From Nothopassalora personata (taxonomy: Eukaryota; Ascomycota; Dothideomycetes; Mycosphaerellales; Mycosphaerellaceae), in the NCBI GenBank assembly GCA_033816765.1, contig CM066291.1, forward strand, positions 1,736,001-1,800,000: a DNA stretch of 64,000 nucleotides. Direction: 5' to 3'. The notes beneath the pieces were generated by a model, which ran no database searches, was not told the DNA's origin, and saw only the letters and a list, made by a program, of their open reading frames with translations. Both the position numbers and the translations under genes were made by a program. This document shows, piece by piece, positions 1 to 10,207 of the stretch. Numbering within the stretch: position 1 is the stretch's first letter; each line of letters starts with the position of its first letter.

Positions 1-2395
1 CGCGTACGGCTCGTACGTACTCCTTACGCGTTACGCTATAGATAAGGATGTTATCTAGGTAGACTACGTAGATGTTATCTACTAACCTAGTAAGGGCCTT
101 ATTAATGTACCCCTAAAAGGTAGCTAGTACGTTAGTTAACCTAAAAGGCATAACTAAGTACTCGTAGTAACCGTATCGCGTACGAAACGTAGTCTTCTAC
201 TCGTCTCCTCGCTTAATAGGAATACGGTAGTAGGCATCCTATAGGTCGATTATAGTAAAGAGCCTAGCGCCCTATAGCCTATCTAAGGTCTTACTAATTA
301 GGGGCAGTAGGTACCGGTTCTTTACTATAATCTTATTTAGGCCTCTATAATCTATATAGAGCCTAAGAGTACTATTCTTCTTTAGTACGAATAGGATAGG
401 CGTACCCGCCTCGCTTACGGATCGCCTAATCTACCCCTTCTCTATTAATTACGTAAGGTACTCCTTTAAGGCCTCTAGCTTAGTTAAGGACTAGTAGTAT
501 AGCGGCTTAAAAGGGGGTTTCTTTCCTTTAACGAGATTAATTGTATACTTAACCCCGTTAGGAATCTTACGCTTCGCCTACTTATTAGGTACGTATATAT
601 CTTAGAAGTCTATAAATTCTTTAGGCTACGAGGGACCCTCTCCTTCGGATACTACTATAGTAATAACCCGAACACTTATCGCATAAACCTACTTTAAGCT
701 CTCGAGATCCTTAAGGAACTCGCGTGCGTTACGCTACTAAATCGTAGGCGTCTCTATACCGTAGTACTACTAGTTATCCTTATCGGCCTTTACTATCCGA
801 TTACGATACCGCTAGGGTCTACCTAAAATAACTAACGGCCTACCTATAGGCGCTATATAGTAGATAGCGTCGCTTACGCGCTCTACTCCTATATCGTTAG
901 CTAGTCGTACGCGAACCGTATAGGCGCCGTAGTAATACCCCTAGTTCTACGCGTACGACTCTAGATTTAGAAGCTTTATACTACTAATAGGCTATATCTA
1001 GTATCGGAGTATATACTCGTACGACACTAAGCTTAAATCTATACTATTATCTAGAAGAAACGTAGCCTCGCGAAAGCCCTTACGCGTCTCGACGGCGCCT
1101 CGTAAGTAACGCGCTAGACTCGTATCGACTTACCTTAAGGGGTCTATATAGAAACTCGAACTTAGGAGCGACCCTTACCTAGTCCTCTACCTTTTCTCTA
1201 TTTACCCTTCTTAGTTAAAGCCTCGACAGTTTCTAACCTACGAACCGCTTACGTATTACGGTCTTTCTATAGGTGTCTATTTCGGTACTCCGTCTTATAG
1301 TAACCCTTCCTACCGTAGCCGTAGTACTCTACTTTCGACTTCTAGCTAGTTAAAGACGAGCTACCGGCGTCTCGCTACTAACTCGCATCCGAGGCGCCCG
1401 GTACTTAACTCTACTTCTATTACTTTAGGCGATCGACCCGCTTATATACGCCCTTAGCTTTACGCTTACGACGTATATGCTACCCGCGGTCGTACCCTCC
1501 GCTACTACCTCGGCGCTCGGTACTTTCGATACGTAAGGCTAGGACTACTAGGTCTTCTCTAGTCGTAGGGATATTATAGTAGCTAACGATAGCGGACCGT
1601 AAGCGAGGCGTAAGCTTCGCTAGTAGGTACCGTATATATTACGCTTCTAAGTAGTCGCCTAACTAGTCCTCTATAATATCTAGCTTAGTCGCGAACTGTC
1701 GCGCTATCTAGTTATCCTTCTATTTCGTAACCTCGTACTCTAATATAACCTTAAGTACGCGATTTATAGGATCGCCGTATACGTCTCGGTAGAACTTCTT
1801 AAAGTCCTAGTATATATACCCTATAAGATTAACGGCGCTATAGTTAGTATACTATCGCTCGCTTACCTCTCCGCTAAGGTATATAACCTTATATAGGACC
1901 TTTAATTCGTCTATCGCGTATATAGTACCTAAGAGGGCGAAGATAAGTAAGAGCTCCCGAAGGAATACCCTTACCTTCCTTATCGAATCCCCTCTAAAAG
2001 GCGTCGGCTCTTTTAGACGCGGTCGCGTCGTATACGCTACGGCCGCGCCTCGTACTATAAGATTATCGTTAGTAGTTATAGAGATAGAGGTAGGGGTTAT
2101 AGTAGGGAGGTAATCTTCTCTCCTCCCTCCTATACGCTCTAGAGGCGGTGCGCTTATAGCGCGTAAGATCTCTAGCCGCTCGATCTCCCGCTGTATCTCT
2201 TACTCTTTAATCTTAGCCCGTAAGGCCTCTCTTCTCGTAACTAAGGCTATACGACGCGCCTACTACTATACTCTAGGGCTTAGGGGCGGCGTAGGCGACT
2301 CGCCGTCGCATACGTCGCGATCGGGCTCTATAGCATATATAGATTATAACGAAGGAAAGCTTTAGAACTATAAGGACCGTAAGGCTATAAGGGGA
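1..2395 (-). mobile_element. RIP-degraded Ty3/Gypsy retrotransposon (gag to RT part)
   Basis: No open frame survives, but the minus strand still reads as Gypsy pol. At about 25-80 it gives a VVYLDNILIYS-like string, a decayed form of the reverse transcriptase core (YLDDILIYS). At about 1,270-1,320 it gives YGRKGYYKTEYPK, a CCHC zinc knuckle in which Cys and His codons have become Tyr, as G-to-A change on this strand would produce. Gag therefore lies toward 2,330 and pol runs off the left edge of the window, so RNase H and integrase are not seen. CA and TG dinucleotides are nearly absent, TA is abundant and CpG is kept: the RIP pattern. Surely non-functional. Confidence 0.85.
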
Positions 2396-2600
2396 TGTCG
2401 TAATATATAGTACGCCTACGATCTTCTAATCGTAGATAAACTAAAGCTTACTTTCTTCTATAGACGCTATACGCGTCTCCTAGTGTACGTATGCGCGTTA
2501 CGTGCGGTATGCTAAGCCGGGTATAGCCGCATTATATATAAGGGTTAGCTATAGGCTGCGCTTATAGTTAGTACCGAGGTATATTATTCTTTTAGTCGTT
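2396..2600 (-). repeat. Degraded LTR, probably the 5' LTR of the left Gypsy element
   Basis: The block starts TGTCGTAATATATAG and lies just upstream (in the minus sense) of the decayed gag. A diverged copy in the same orientation starts at 63,726; the two share long stretches such as the GTTACGTGCGG and GGGTTAGCTA segments in the same order. The inner edge reads ACGACA on the minus strand, which fits an LTR ending in CA. The outer edge near 2,600 is estimated only. Confidence 0.6.
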
Positions 2601-5600
2601 CGAAGGCTAGTCGTTATTCGCTACCCTATGTCTATTTATAGTCCTTCTTTGTAAGCTTTATTAAGGGCATAGATATCTTTAAATAGTCTCTAATAAACTT
2701 CCGGTTATAGTTAGCGAGGCTAAGGAATAATTATACGTCTTTAACGCTTATTAGCTCTAGCTATTCTCTAATAGACTGTCTTTTTGCTAGATCGATCCGG
2801 ATTCCTATTATACTAATAATAAATCCTAGAAACTTAACTTACTTTTTATAGAACTCGCATTTTTCCGGTACCGTCTTAAATCCTACTCGGGTAAGTCGTT
2901 CGAAGACGTTCTAGACTTATCGTATATGTTATTATAGCGATCCTTTTGTATAAACTAGTATATTGTCTATATAGGCGATAATATATATATCGAGAAGTTC
3001 TCTTAGTGTTTCGTTAACTAGGTCCTAGTAGGATACTAGTACGTTAGTTAGTCCTATAGGCATAACTAAGAACTCGTAGAGTCCGTATCGTGTCCTAAAT
3101 ACGGTCTTCTATTCTTCTCCTTCCGCTATACGGATAGCGTAGAAGGCGTCTCGTAGATCGATTTTCGTAAACTAGTTAGATCCGGTTAATCTATCTTATA
3201 CTTCTTCGATATTCGGTAGCGGGTATCGGTTCTTAATTATAATTTCGTTTAGTTTTTGGTAATCTTAAACGTTTCGTAGTTTCCCGTTTACCTTTAGAAT
3301 AAATATATATAGAGCTCCCGCGCTTAAGGTAGATCGTCGTATCTATCCTTTAGTAAGCATCTCCTTTAGCTATTCTCGTAGGGTTGTTAGCTCTTTTCTA
3401 GACATTTAATATAGGTGTCCTTATAGAGGCTCTTTCCCTAGCTAAATGTTTATCTTATAGTCCTATAGTTAGTGTTTAGGTAAGGCGTCCCTACCCTTTT
3501 CCTATTTAAAGAGTCTCTTCTACTTAAGGTACTCTTTAGGGATAGTTAACTCCGAAATATTAGTATCCTTCGATAGTACGTTAAGTCTATTACTTCTAGT
3601 AACTTCGTAACCCGGCGGCCCTAAGCTAGTATCTATCCCGGTCGAAGGTAGTTCTTCTACCCTTCTAGTCGGCGTAAGCTATATTTAATTAAGCTGTCTC
3701 TTTACCTTATCTACTAGCGAACGTTACCGCTACGTAGGATTAATGTCGATAACGCAATCGTATTACTTAAATATAAGTACTCCTTTTCTCTAGTCGATAG
3801 CTAGATTATGCTTTCTTAACTAAGGTATACCTAGCACGATCTTATAACTAGCTATATTAGTAATATCTAAGATAATTTCCTCGTAGTACCGTTAGATAGC
3901 TAATAGTAACGGTATTATCTCTCGTTCTACGCTAGGTAAGGCTAATCCGTCTACCGCGATTAGTTTATAACCTTCGTTCTTCTATTAGGTTACGATCCCT
4001 TTAGTCCTTATAAATACTTCGGAGGCAAAGTTCCCGCTTACTCCGGAGTTAATTATAACTCTAGTCCTATAACTATTAACGATTACTATTGTTCGGAAGA
4101 CTCCTATTAATGCTTAAGCTTATTATGTGTTATATAACTCCTTTTAGTCGCTTATTCCTAAGGAGTTAATCCTTTCCCCGATTGTCGGGTAGAACGTTAT
4201 ATTTTGTACCGTAAGGCTTCGGCCTAAACCTATAGCAAAGCGCTTAGTTTCCGTGCATTTTCTCGGTTACGTTCCTAGATCTTTTATAACTATAAGTAGA
4301 GAGCCTTTATATATAGTACGGCTTATCGTAGTAAATCTAGGACTATAAGTCCTAACGGTATAATATATCCTCCGTAGATTATCTAGCTACCTATTAGTAG
4401 TCGCTCCTAGACAACTTAGTAGAAATCTTCGACTTCTATAATCCGTAGGTGCCTCTATACTATATGTCGTATAGTATCGAGCATTTTATTAAATTCTACT
4501 AGTTATAGATGTCGTTATCTAAGAATCTTTAGAAAGACCTCCTCGTTCCGTCTCGTAATATATACTAGTAGGTCGTAAACTTCCTTAGGTACGTCGATCG
4601 TAAATATAAGTACTATGTTATCGTTATCCTTAGATTTGCTCTCTTCTTCTTCGGAGGAGGAGCTTTCTTCCTCTAGCTCTTCTCCGGTATCCTTACTCTC
4701 TTCGATAGTATCTAGCCCGGTAGTTTCTTAACTTTCTTCCTATACTTTTAGTAACTACGATCCGTCCTACTCCGGGTCTTAGTTCTCCTTGTCTTCTCTA
4801 TTATCGTAGTAGGATTCGTCGATATCTACTTCTCGGAGCGTAGTATCCTACCGATAGGTTACTCCTAGGGTTCCTCGCGGTTATTAAGGCTAATACCCTA
4901 CGCTATTTTTAGCGGAGTAGTAAGTCTAGCACGAGTCTTAGTAATAGAAACGCTAATAAAGGGCCCCGTAACTATTTCGAGTATCGCGATTAATCTCGTA
5001 GTCGACTCCTTTTACTATTATTCTAAACGTCCTAGTCCCTTTTTCGAGCTCGTCAATTTATATCGTAACGTGCGTATATCGCGAGGCGAGTCCCTCGTAG
5101 GTAGTCTAGAGGGAGTCCTCTAATACTATATCTTTTATCGCTAATAGTAACTTACTAACCCCCTCGGTTACCTTCTAAAGTTAGTCTTATACTAACGAGA
5201 GGCGTCCCTAGGAATCCTTTACGAGTATTCCGTTTATCTCGATGTCTAAGAGGTCCTATTCTAGCTTCTCTAGGATCCTCTATTTTACTTCTTTAACCGT
5301 TCTCGCTTCGGTCGTTTCCGGACGTTAGGTAGTGTTTATTACGCTAAATGTTCCTTTTATAGATCGAGCCTCTCTATTAGGGTGTCTACTTAGTTTTCTA
5401 GTTAGTCTACTACTTCTTAGATTTTATTACGTACCTCCGTACGTATAGGTATAGTGTCTATAAGGTCTTTAAGGGTAGATAACGTGTCGTCGAGCTATTC
5501 CTAAAGTTAGACCGTTAGTTCGGTTACCGTAATAGCCTCGATTACGTCTCTTAGTCGCTATCGTACTGTCTCGATTCTTAAATCCTCGGCTGCCCGGTAG

Positions 5601-7174
5601 CTTGTTAAGGTGTCCCTTATCTAGATTATATTAAACTAGCATGTTCTTCTAAACTGTTGTAGTTAGTCCGTATAACTATAGTATCCTCCTCGTCCCTAAG
5701 AGAGGTCTAGGAGTAGTATATTACTTTCGTCGGCCTTCTCCCCTACTCCTCGAGTATAGTTAGCGCTACCTAGTAGTCTAATACTGCTCTCGAGTTTACT
5801 AGTTCCTTATTGTATTATGTTAAATTGCTTGCGGCGTACTATATTTTTCTTTCCGCGGCAGTTCTTTGCTATATAGCCTTCCTTACTATAGGTATAGTAG
5901 GTAATGCTTCCTTTTAAACTCTTTTAGTTATAAGGTCCCTTTCTTTCTTACTTCTTTAGTAGTTTCCCTCGCTCGGTGTTATTAAAGGTTCTTTCCTAGT
6001 CTATCGCGTCTAGGTCCCGAGTGTTAGTGTTTTTTCTACTATATCTAACCCTATCGTAGCTAGGTCGGAAGGATTTTCCGGGTTTCCTCGTATACCGCTT
6101 TTCCTAGTATAGCTTATAGAGCTAATCGTCTAGGTAAATTGCTACCTATATAAAGTCGTTAAGCATGTCTTACCTACCGCTATAGCGTATAAGCTCGGCC
6201 TTAACGGAGTCCTTAAGTCCCTCTCTAAACGTGTCTACTAAGGACTTGTCGTTCTATCCCGTAATAATCGAGTATTCCTTAAACTTAGTAGCGTACTCGG
6301 CTACTAAGGTCTTCTAGGTTATTTCTTTAATTTCCCGGATAGCCGTGTTCTATTAATTAGAGATCCTAAAGAGCTTCTTAAGTTCTCTCTTAAAGATCGC
6401 GTAATTTCTAAATATTCCGGTCTTATCCTTAGTTATACGACTATCGAGATAGCCCCTAAGATATAGCTTTATCTAGTGTTAGGCCCGTCCCCTAAGAAAG
6501 GTAACGGCAAACAGCGTGCGCTAGTTCGCCTCTAATTTCTTATAGAATAAGATATATATATCTATCTAGTTAAGCTAATCGTCGAGCTTACTTCGGTCTC
6601 TAAAGTAGAAGTCTAGTTTAGCTACTTTAAAGTTAGTCTCTTCCTTAGCGTCGTTAGCTTTATCGTCGTCGTCGGACGTAATTATCCTCTTAGGATTCCT
6701 AGGTTTTAGGCGGCTTCCTCCTACCTTACTAGGGGCGGGAGTTCCCCTTCCGTTACTTATCTATAAAGTACTTATCCTTAGGGCGTTTAAAGTGTTATAA
6801 ACCTTCGAGACAGGCTAACTCTAAGTAGAGGATAGGATATTACGTAGATCGGGCTTCTTTAGAGAGTACTAGATAAGGTAGGGGAGGTAGGTAATTAACT
6901 AAAGAGAACAGGTGTATTCTAATTAGTAAGGTTATAACATAAGTTGAACGCCTCGAGACTATAAGGGTTTCTTAGCGTTCCTAAATATAAAGGAGCATAT
7001 ATCCTAGATCTATAGGGTCTATCTACGGATCCCTTAGACCTAAAGGCTCTATAGTGTCTATCGAGGAAGCGACAGATCCTCTATATAGGAGATCTATATT
7101 ACGGGACATAGATCTAATAATGTTACGTACTAGCGTGGAGAGCCTTAGGCCCGTCGTGCCTAGACCGTAACATA
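2601..7174 (-). mobile_element. Second RIP-degraded Ty3/Gypsy retrotransposon
   Basis: Minus strand. At about 2,945-2,992 the translation reads IIAYIDNILVY, a decayed VVAYLDDILVY reverse transcriptase motif. At about 5,850-5,910 it reads YSKEGYIAKNCRGK, a zinc knuckle of the C-x2-C-x4-H-x4-C type with some Cys/His lost. Gag extends to about 6,900. The 5' LTR probably begins at 7,174, where the minus strand starts TGTTACGGTC; the younger Gag-only LTR element at 7,718 starts with the same eight bases. The integrase side appears to be missing where this copy meets the LTR near 2,600, so it is truncated. CA/TG depletion is as strong as in the left element. Confidence 0.8.
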
Positions 7175-7178
7175 TCTC

Positions 7179-7255
7179 TTAATAAATAAAATATTGCTTT
7201 ATAAATACTTATAAATAAATAAAATATTGCTTTATAAATACTTATAAATAAATAA
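7179..7255. repeat. AT-rich 33-bp tandem repeat
   Basis: Two copies of a unit containing ATATTGCTTTATAAATACTT, plus a partial third, lie between the Gypsy LTR end and the Copia remnant. There is no coding signal. It may belong to the 3' end of the Copia element or to a junction. Confidence 0.7.
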
Positions 7256-7717
7256 AGATCTTACTATACATAAATAAAAGTATAGTTAACTTCTAGAAAC
7301 CTCCCTTAGAGAATATAGTTTAGTAACTTTAGCTTTATAAGCTAATCTATAAGCTACTATATAGTAGGGATATACTTAACCGTAATTAAGCCTTCTTTAT
7401 AAACCTGTCTATAAAAGTAGTTCCTAAGTCTAATATACTTAGTTCTTTTATAGTTAGTATAATCCCTAACTAGCTTAATAGTAGACTAGTTATCTATAAA
7501 GATCTTAAAGGCTTATGCCTTATAGTTAGTTATTTTCTAGGTTTTATAGAGTAGATTTCTTAACTATATTACTTCCTTATAGTATTTAGTTAAGGCTATA
7601 TACTCTACTTTAGTGCTTAATAGCACTATCTCCTTCTATAGGTTAGACTTCTAGATTATAGGACCTCTAGCTATTTTAACTAGGAGTCCTAAGGTTAATC
7701 TACCTATTAGATCTCTA

Positions 7718-8046
7718 TGTTACGGTTTGATTCGTGGAGAACCCACAACCACTCGTTAGGCAAACGAGAGCAAGGAAACCTATGGGACGAGATCGCTCTC
7801 TGAGCTCTAGGGTGATCTCTGAGGGAGCAGAGAGAGCAGGACAGATCAACTGATCGGACTGATCAAGTCGCGCCAAGACATGGCACTATATAGACGACGC
7901 TCTTTTGCAAGTAGATAGGAGCTTCGTGCTCAACTCATTTCAAGTATACACCATATACTGTTTGGAACCACTACCTTCTCAACGAGTCAGAGACATCACT
8001 GCAAAGATCCAAGCCCAGTTGGGATAACGTACAGCGGTTCCTAACA
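7718..8046 (+). repeat. 5' LTR of the Gag-only element
   Basis: 329 bp, TGTTACGG to CCTAACA, preceded by CTCTA. A TATA-like string (ACTATATAGACG) at about 7,885-7,896 may be the promoter for the Gag transcript. The sequence that follows, ACTTTGAGCACC, does not begin with TGG, so the usual tRNA 3'-end primer site is not evident. Confidence 0.95.
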
Positions 8047-8078
8047 ACTTTGAGCACCACCACCAGGGCACTTTGCAT

Positions 8079-9071
8079 ATGTCTGGGAGAGACGCTACCC
8101 GGAGTCCGTCACGACAACAGCCACAGTCAACTGGCATCACGGAACGAATGAGCGAAATGTCGATTACAGGAAGCAGCAAGAACAACAACACTCCTATGGG
8201 TATGCTGAACCCATTGGACCACCACCGTGCACCTAAGGTGTCTACGCCGGAGACGTTCGACGGGACCAAGGACAAACTGGAGGCTTTTCAACTGCAGGTT
8301 CAGTTGTACCTTCACTTCAACGCACACCAGTTTCAAGGCGAGGCTTCTAAAGTCTTGTACGCCGCATCCTTCCTACGAGGAAAAGCAGCTAGAGGATTCC
8401 GACCATACCTCAAGGACTGGCTACACAACCAGGGCGAGGGAGAAACACCGAAAACGGAAACTCGAAAAATTTTCCACGACTACGACGAGTTTGAGACGAA
8501 ACTCGATGATCTATACGGGATACCAAATGAGGAGGTATACGCCGACCGACATATCCGACAACTTCGACAGACTACTTCTGTAGCGCTGTACGCCTCAGAA
8601 TTCCAAGGATATGCCGCCGACCTGGAATGGAACGACGCAGCTTTGCGATCGCAGTTCTACCTCGGGCTGAAAGACAACGTCAAAGCCGAACTATCCCGAA
8701 ACGCCAGCGTCGTTACGCTAGGGGCGATGATCAAGGCAGCAAAGGAGATCGACGAAAGGCTCCAGGATTTGAGGTACGACCGATTCGTACAGCCTGGATA
8801 CCAGAGACCCGCCGCGGGCGGAAGAGGGGGCTTCAAGGCCAGAAGTCAGGACCCTAATGGTTACGGAGACCCAATGGAATTGGACGTAACGGAACGTAGG
8901 ACAGGAAGGGGGCTGAAGAGCAAAGGTTCCACCTGCTACGTATGTGGCGAGCAAGGCCACTTTGCAAGAAACTGCAAGAAGAAGAACATGGTTAGCCGCG
9001 AGTTCAACGCAATGATTCGCGAAGAGAATACATACCAGGAATGCGAGAACTTCTTCTCGAAATCTGCCTAG
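8079..9071 (+). CDS. Gag polyprotein of the non-autonomous LTR element
   Basis: 330 residues from the first ATG after the 5' LTR. Residues about 45-210 form a Ty3/Gypsy-type retrotransposon gag domain: FLRGKAARGF, then a YDEFETKLDDLYG segment, then QFYLGLKDNVKAELSR. Near residue 287 is one CCHC zinc knuckle, CYVCGEQGHFARNC, with every ligand kept. Before it lies a glycine/arginine-rich linker. The product should assemble into particles and bind RNA. The frame closes with TAG and no pol follows, so any mobility must use reverse transcriptase and integrase supplied in trans. Codon usage looks normal and undamaged, unlike the neighbouring elements. Confidence 0.92.
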   Translation: MSGRDATRSPSRQQPQSTGITERMSEMSITGSSKNNNTPMGMLNPLDHHRAPKVSTPETFDGTKDKLEAFQLQVQLYLHFNAHQFQGEASKVLYAASFLRGKAARGFRPYLKDWLHNQGEGETPKTETRKIFHDYDEFETKLDDLYGIPNEEVYADRHIRQLRQTTSVALYASEFQGYAADLEWNDAALRSQFYLGLKDNVKAELSRNASVVTLGAMIKAAKEIDERLQDLRYDRFVQPGYQRPAAGGRGGFKARSQDPNGYGDPMELDVTERRTGRGLKSKGSTCYVCGEQGHFARNCKKKNMVSREFNAMIREENTYQECENFFSKSA

Positions 9072-9183
9072 CAGAAACAACCTGAGGACAGCAAGGCATC
9101 AAACAGCGGCTTCTTGATTTGATGACCTAAGGAAAAGAAGTCAACACAACGACACGGAACAAATGACTACTGGGTAACACGAC

Positions 9184-9801
9184 TTACGAAGATTGAGATG
9201 CCAAGACGGGAGGAAAGAGAAAATCCAAGGGATCGTCCAGCGGGACGTCCGACAGAGAACTCCAGTCTTGAGGAGGCATCTCGAGAATGCCATGGAAAGG
9301 GAAAGGAGGTTCAGGGACCTCTACACCGGACGGAACAGAGAAGGGGAGATCGACAGGAGGGTCGTCCAGCTCGAGTTCGTCGAGGGCCTTCCCGGTCGCA
9401 TCATCGGTACGACGCTCAGCAAGACGAAGCTGTTTCCGTACACGAACTTTCTTCATGCGCTTCTCAGTAAGACGCTGGAGAAGCTCAATCTCCTCCTCTT
9501 CTAAGGATTCCAAGTCGCGACGAAGCTGTTCCCGGACGGAGCGAAGTTTTTCCCATTGGGGGAAGGCCAGAGAAACGTCGCAAGTCTTGCGGTTGTGTCT
9601 AACGCACTCGGAGCACTTCGAGGACCTCGGACCAACGATGCAGGCAGGACGACTGCCATCAGCCAAAGGTTTCAGGGAACGACAATAGGAGCAGGGAGCC
9701 ATTTCGTAACCGTTCTCTTCAATATCTTCGACAAGGCGCTTGCGACGAAGGGTTGATTTTGCTTGAGAAGGACCAATGGTGATAGATGAAAGAGAAGTCA
9801 T
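9184..9801 (-). CDS. Antisense cysteine-rich coiled-coil protein inside the LTR element
   Basis: 205 residues, antisense to Gag and ending about 110 bp from it. Near residues 37-74 it has six cysteines arranged C-x2-C, one C, C-x2-C and C (CSYC, ACIV, CSEC, TCDV), resembling a zinc-cluster or small zinc-binding fold. Residues about 80-132 are rich in Glu, Arg and Leu in heptad-like order and should form a coiled coil. The tail is acidic and Pro-rich (DDPPVDLPF, PLDDPLDFLF). Reading from its own ATG inside the element makes it a second gene, not part of gag-pol. Proteins of this look occur in other ascomycete repeats as far as I recall, but I know no assigned function. It could be a regulatory or nucleic-acid-binding accessory protein. 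Confidence 0.8.
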   Translation of the reverse strand: MTSLSSITIGPSQAKSTLRRKRLVEDIEENGYEMAPCSYCRSLKPLADGSRPACIVGPRSSKCSECVRHNRKTCDVSLAFPQWEKLRSVREQLRRDLESLEEEEIELLQRLTEKRMKKVRVRKQLRLAERRTDDATGKALDELELDDPPVDLPFSVPSGVEVPEPPFPFHGILEMPPQDWSSLSDVPLDDPLDFLFPPVLASQSS

Positions 9802-9865
9802 CGTTGCATGACAGGATTGACGAAGAAAACGCCGGACCCTATAAGCTTCGGGACGAAGCTAGGCT

Positions 9866-9878
9866 AGAAGGGGGATGG
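9866..9878 (+). other. Polypurine tract before the 3' LTR
   Basis: A purine-rich string (AGAAGGGGGATGG) lies directly against the TG of the 3' LTR, where plus-strand DNA priming takes place in LTR elements. Confidence 0.7.
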
Positions 9879-10207
9879 TGTTACGGTTTGATTCGTGGAG
9901 AACCCACAACCACTCGTTAGGCAAACGAGAGCAAGGAAACCTATGGGACGAGATCGCTCTCTGAGCTCTAGGGTGATCTCTGAGGGAGCAGAGAGAGCAG
10001 GACAGATCAACTGATCGGACTGATCAAGTCGCGCCAAGACATGGCACTATATAGACGACGCTCTTTTGCAAGTAGATAGGAGCTTCGTGCTCAACTCATT
10101 TCAAGTATACACCATATACTGTTTGGAACCACTACCTTCTCAACGAGTCAGAGACATCACTGCAAAGATCCAAGCCCAGTTGGGATAACGTACAGCGGTT
10201 CCTAACA
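9879..10207 (+). repeat. 3' LTR of the Gag-only element
   Basis: 329 bp, apparently identical to 7,718-8,046, and followed by the target duplication CTCTA at 10,208-10,212. Beyond it the RIP-altered Copia sequence resumes at once. Confidence 0.95.

Larger units (their letters stand above)
7718..10207 (+). mobile_element. Non-autonomous Gag-only LTR retrotransposon, intact and without RIP marks
   Basis: The element is 2,490 bp long. LTRs of 329 bp at both ends look identical base for base, start TGTTACGG and end CCTAACA (TGTTA/TAACA inverted ends). The 5-bp direct duplication CTCTA flanks it (7,713-7,717 and 10,208-10,212). The 1,832-bp interior carries a Gypsy-type Gag gene on the plus strand and a cysteine-rich coiled-coil gene on the minus strand; there is no protease, reverse transcriptase or integrase. 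A purine-rich tract precedes the 3' LTR. No tRNA-primer site starting TGG follows the 5' LTR. CA and TG are at normal frequency, in sharp contrast to the surrounding Copia copy. Identical LTRs imply a recent insertion that would depend on another element's enzymes. Confidence 0.95.

Noticed and set aside
7119..7173. TGTTACG ... CGTAACA inverted pair as a tiny MITE
   Set aside because: No flanking duplication; the right-hand piece is better explained as the start of the minus-strand Gypsy LTR.
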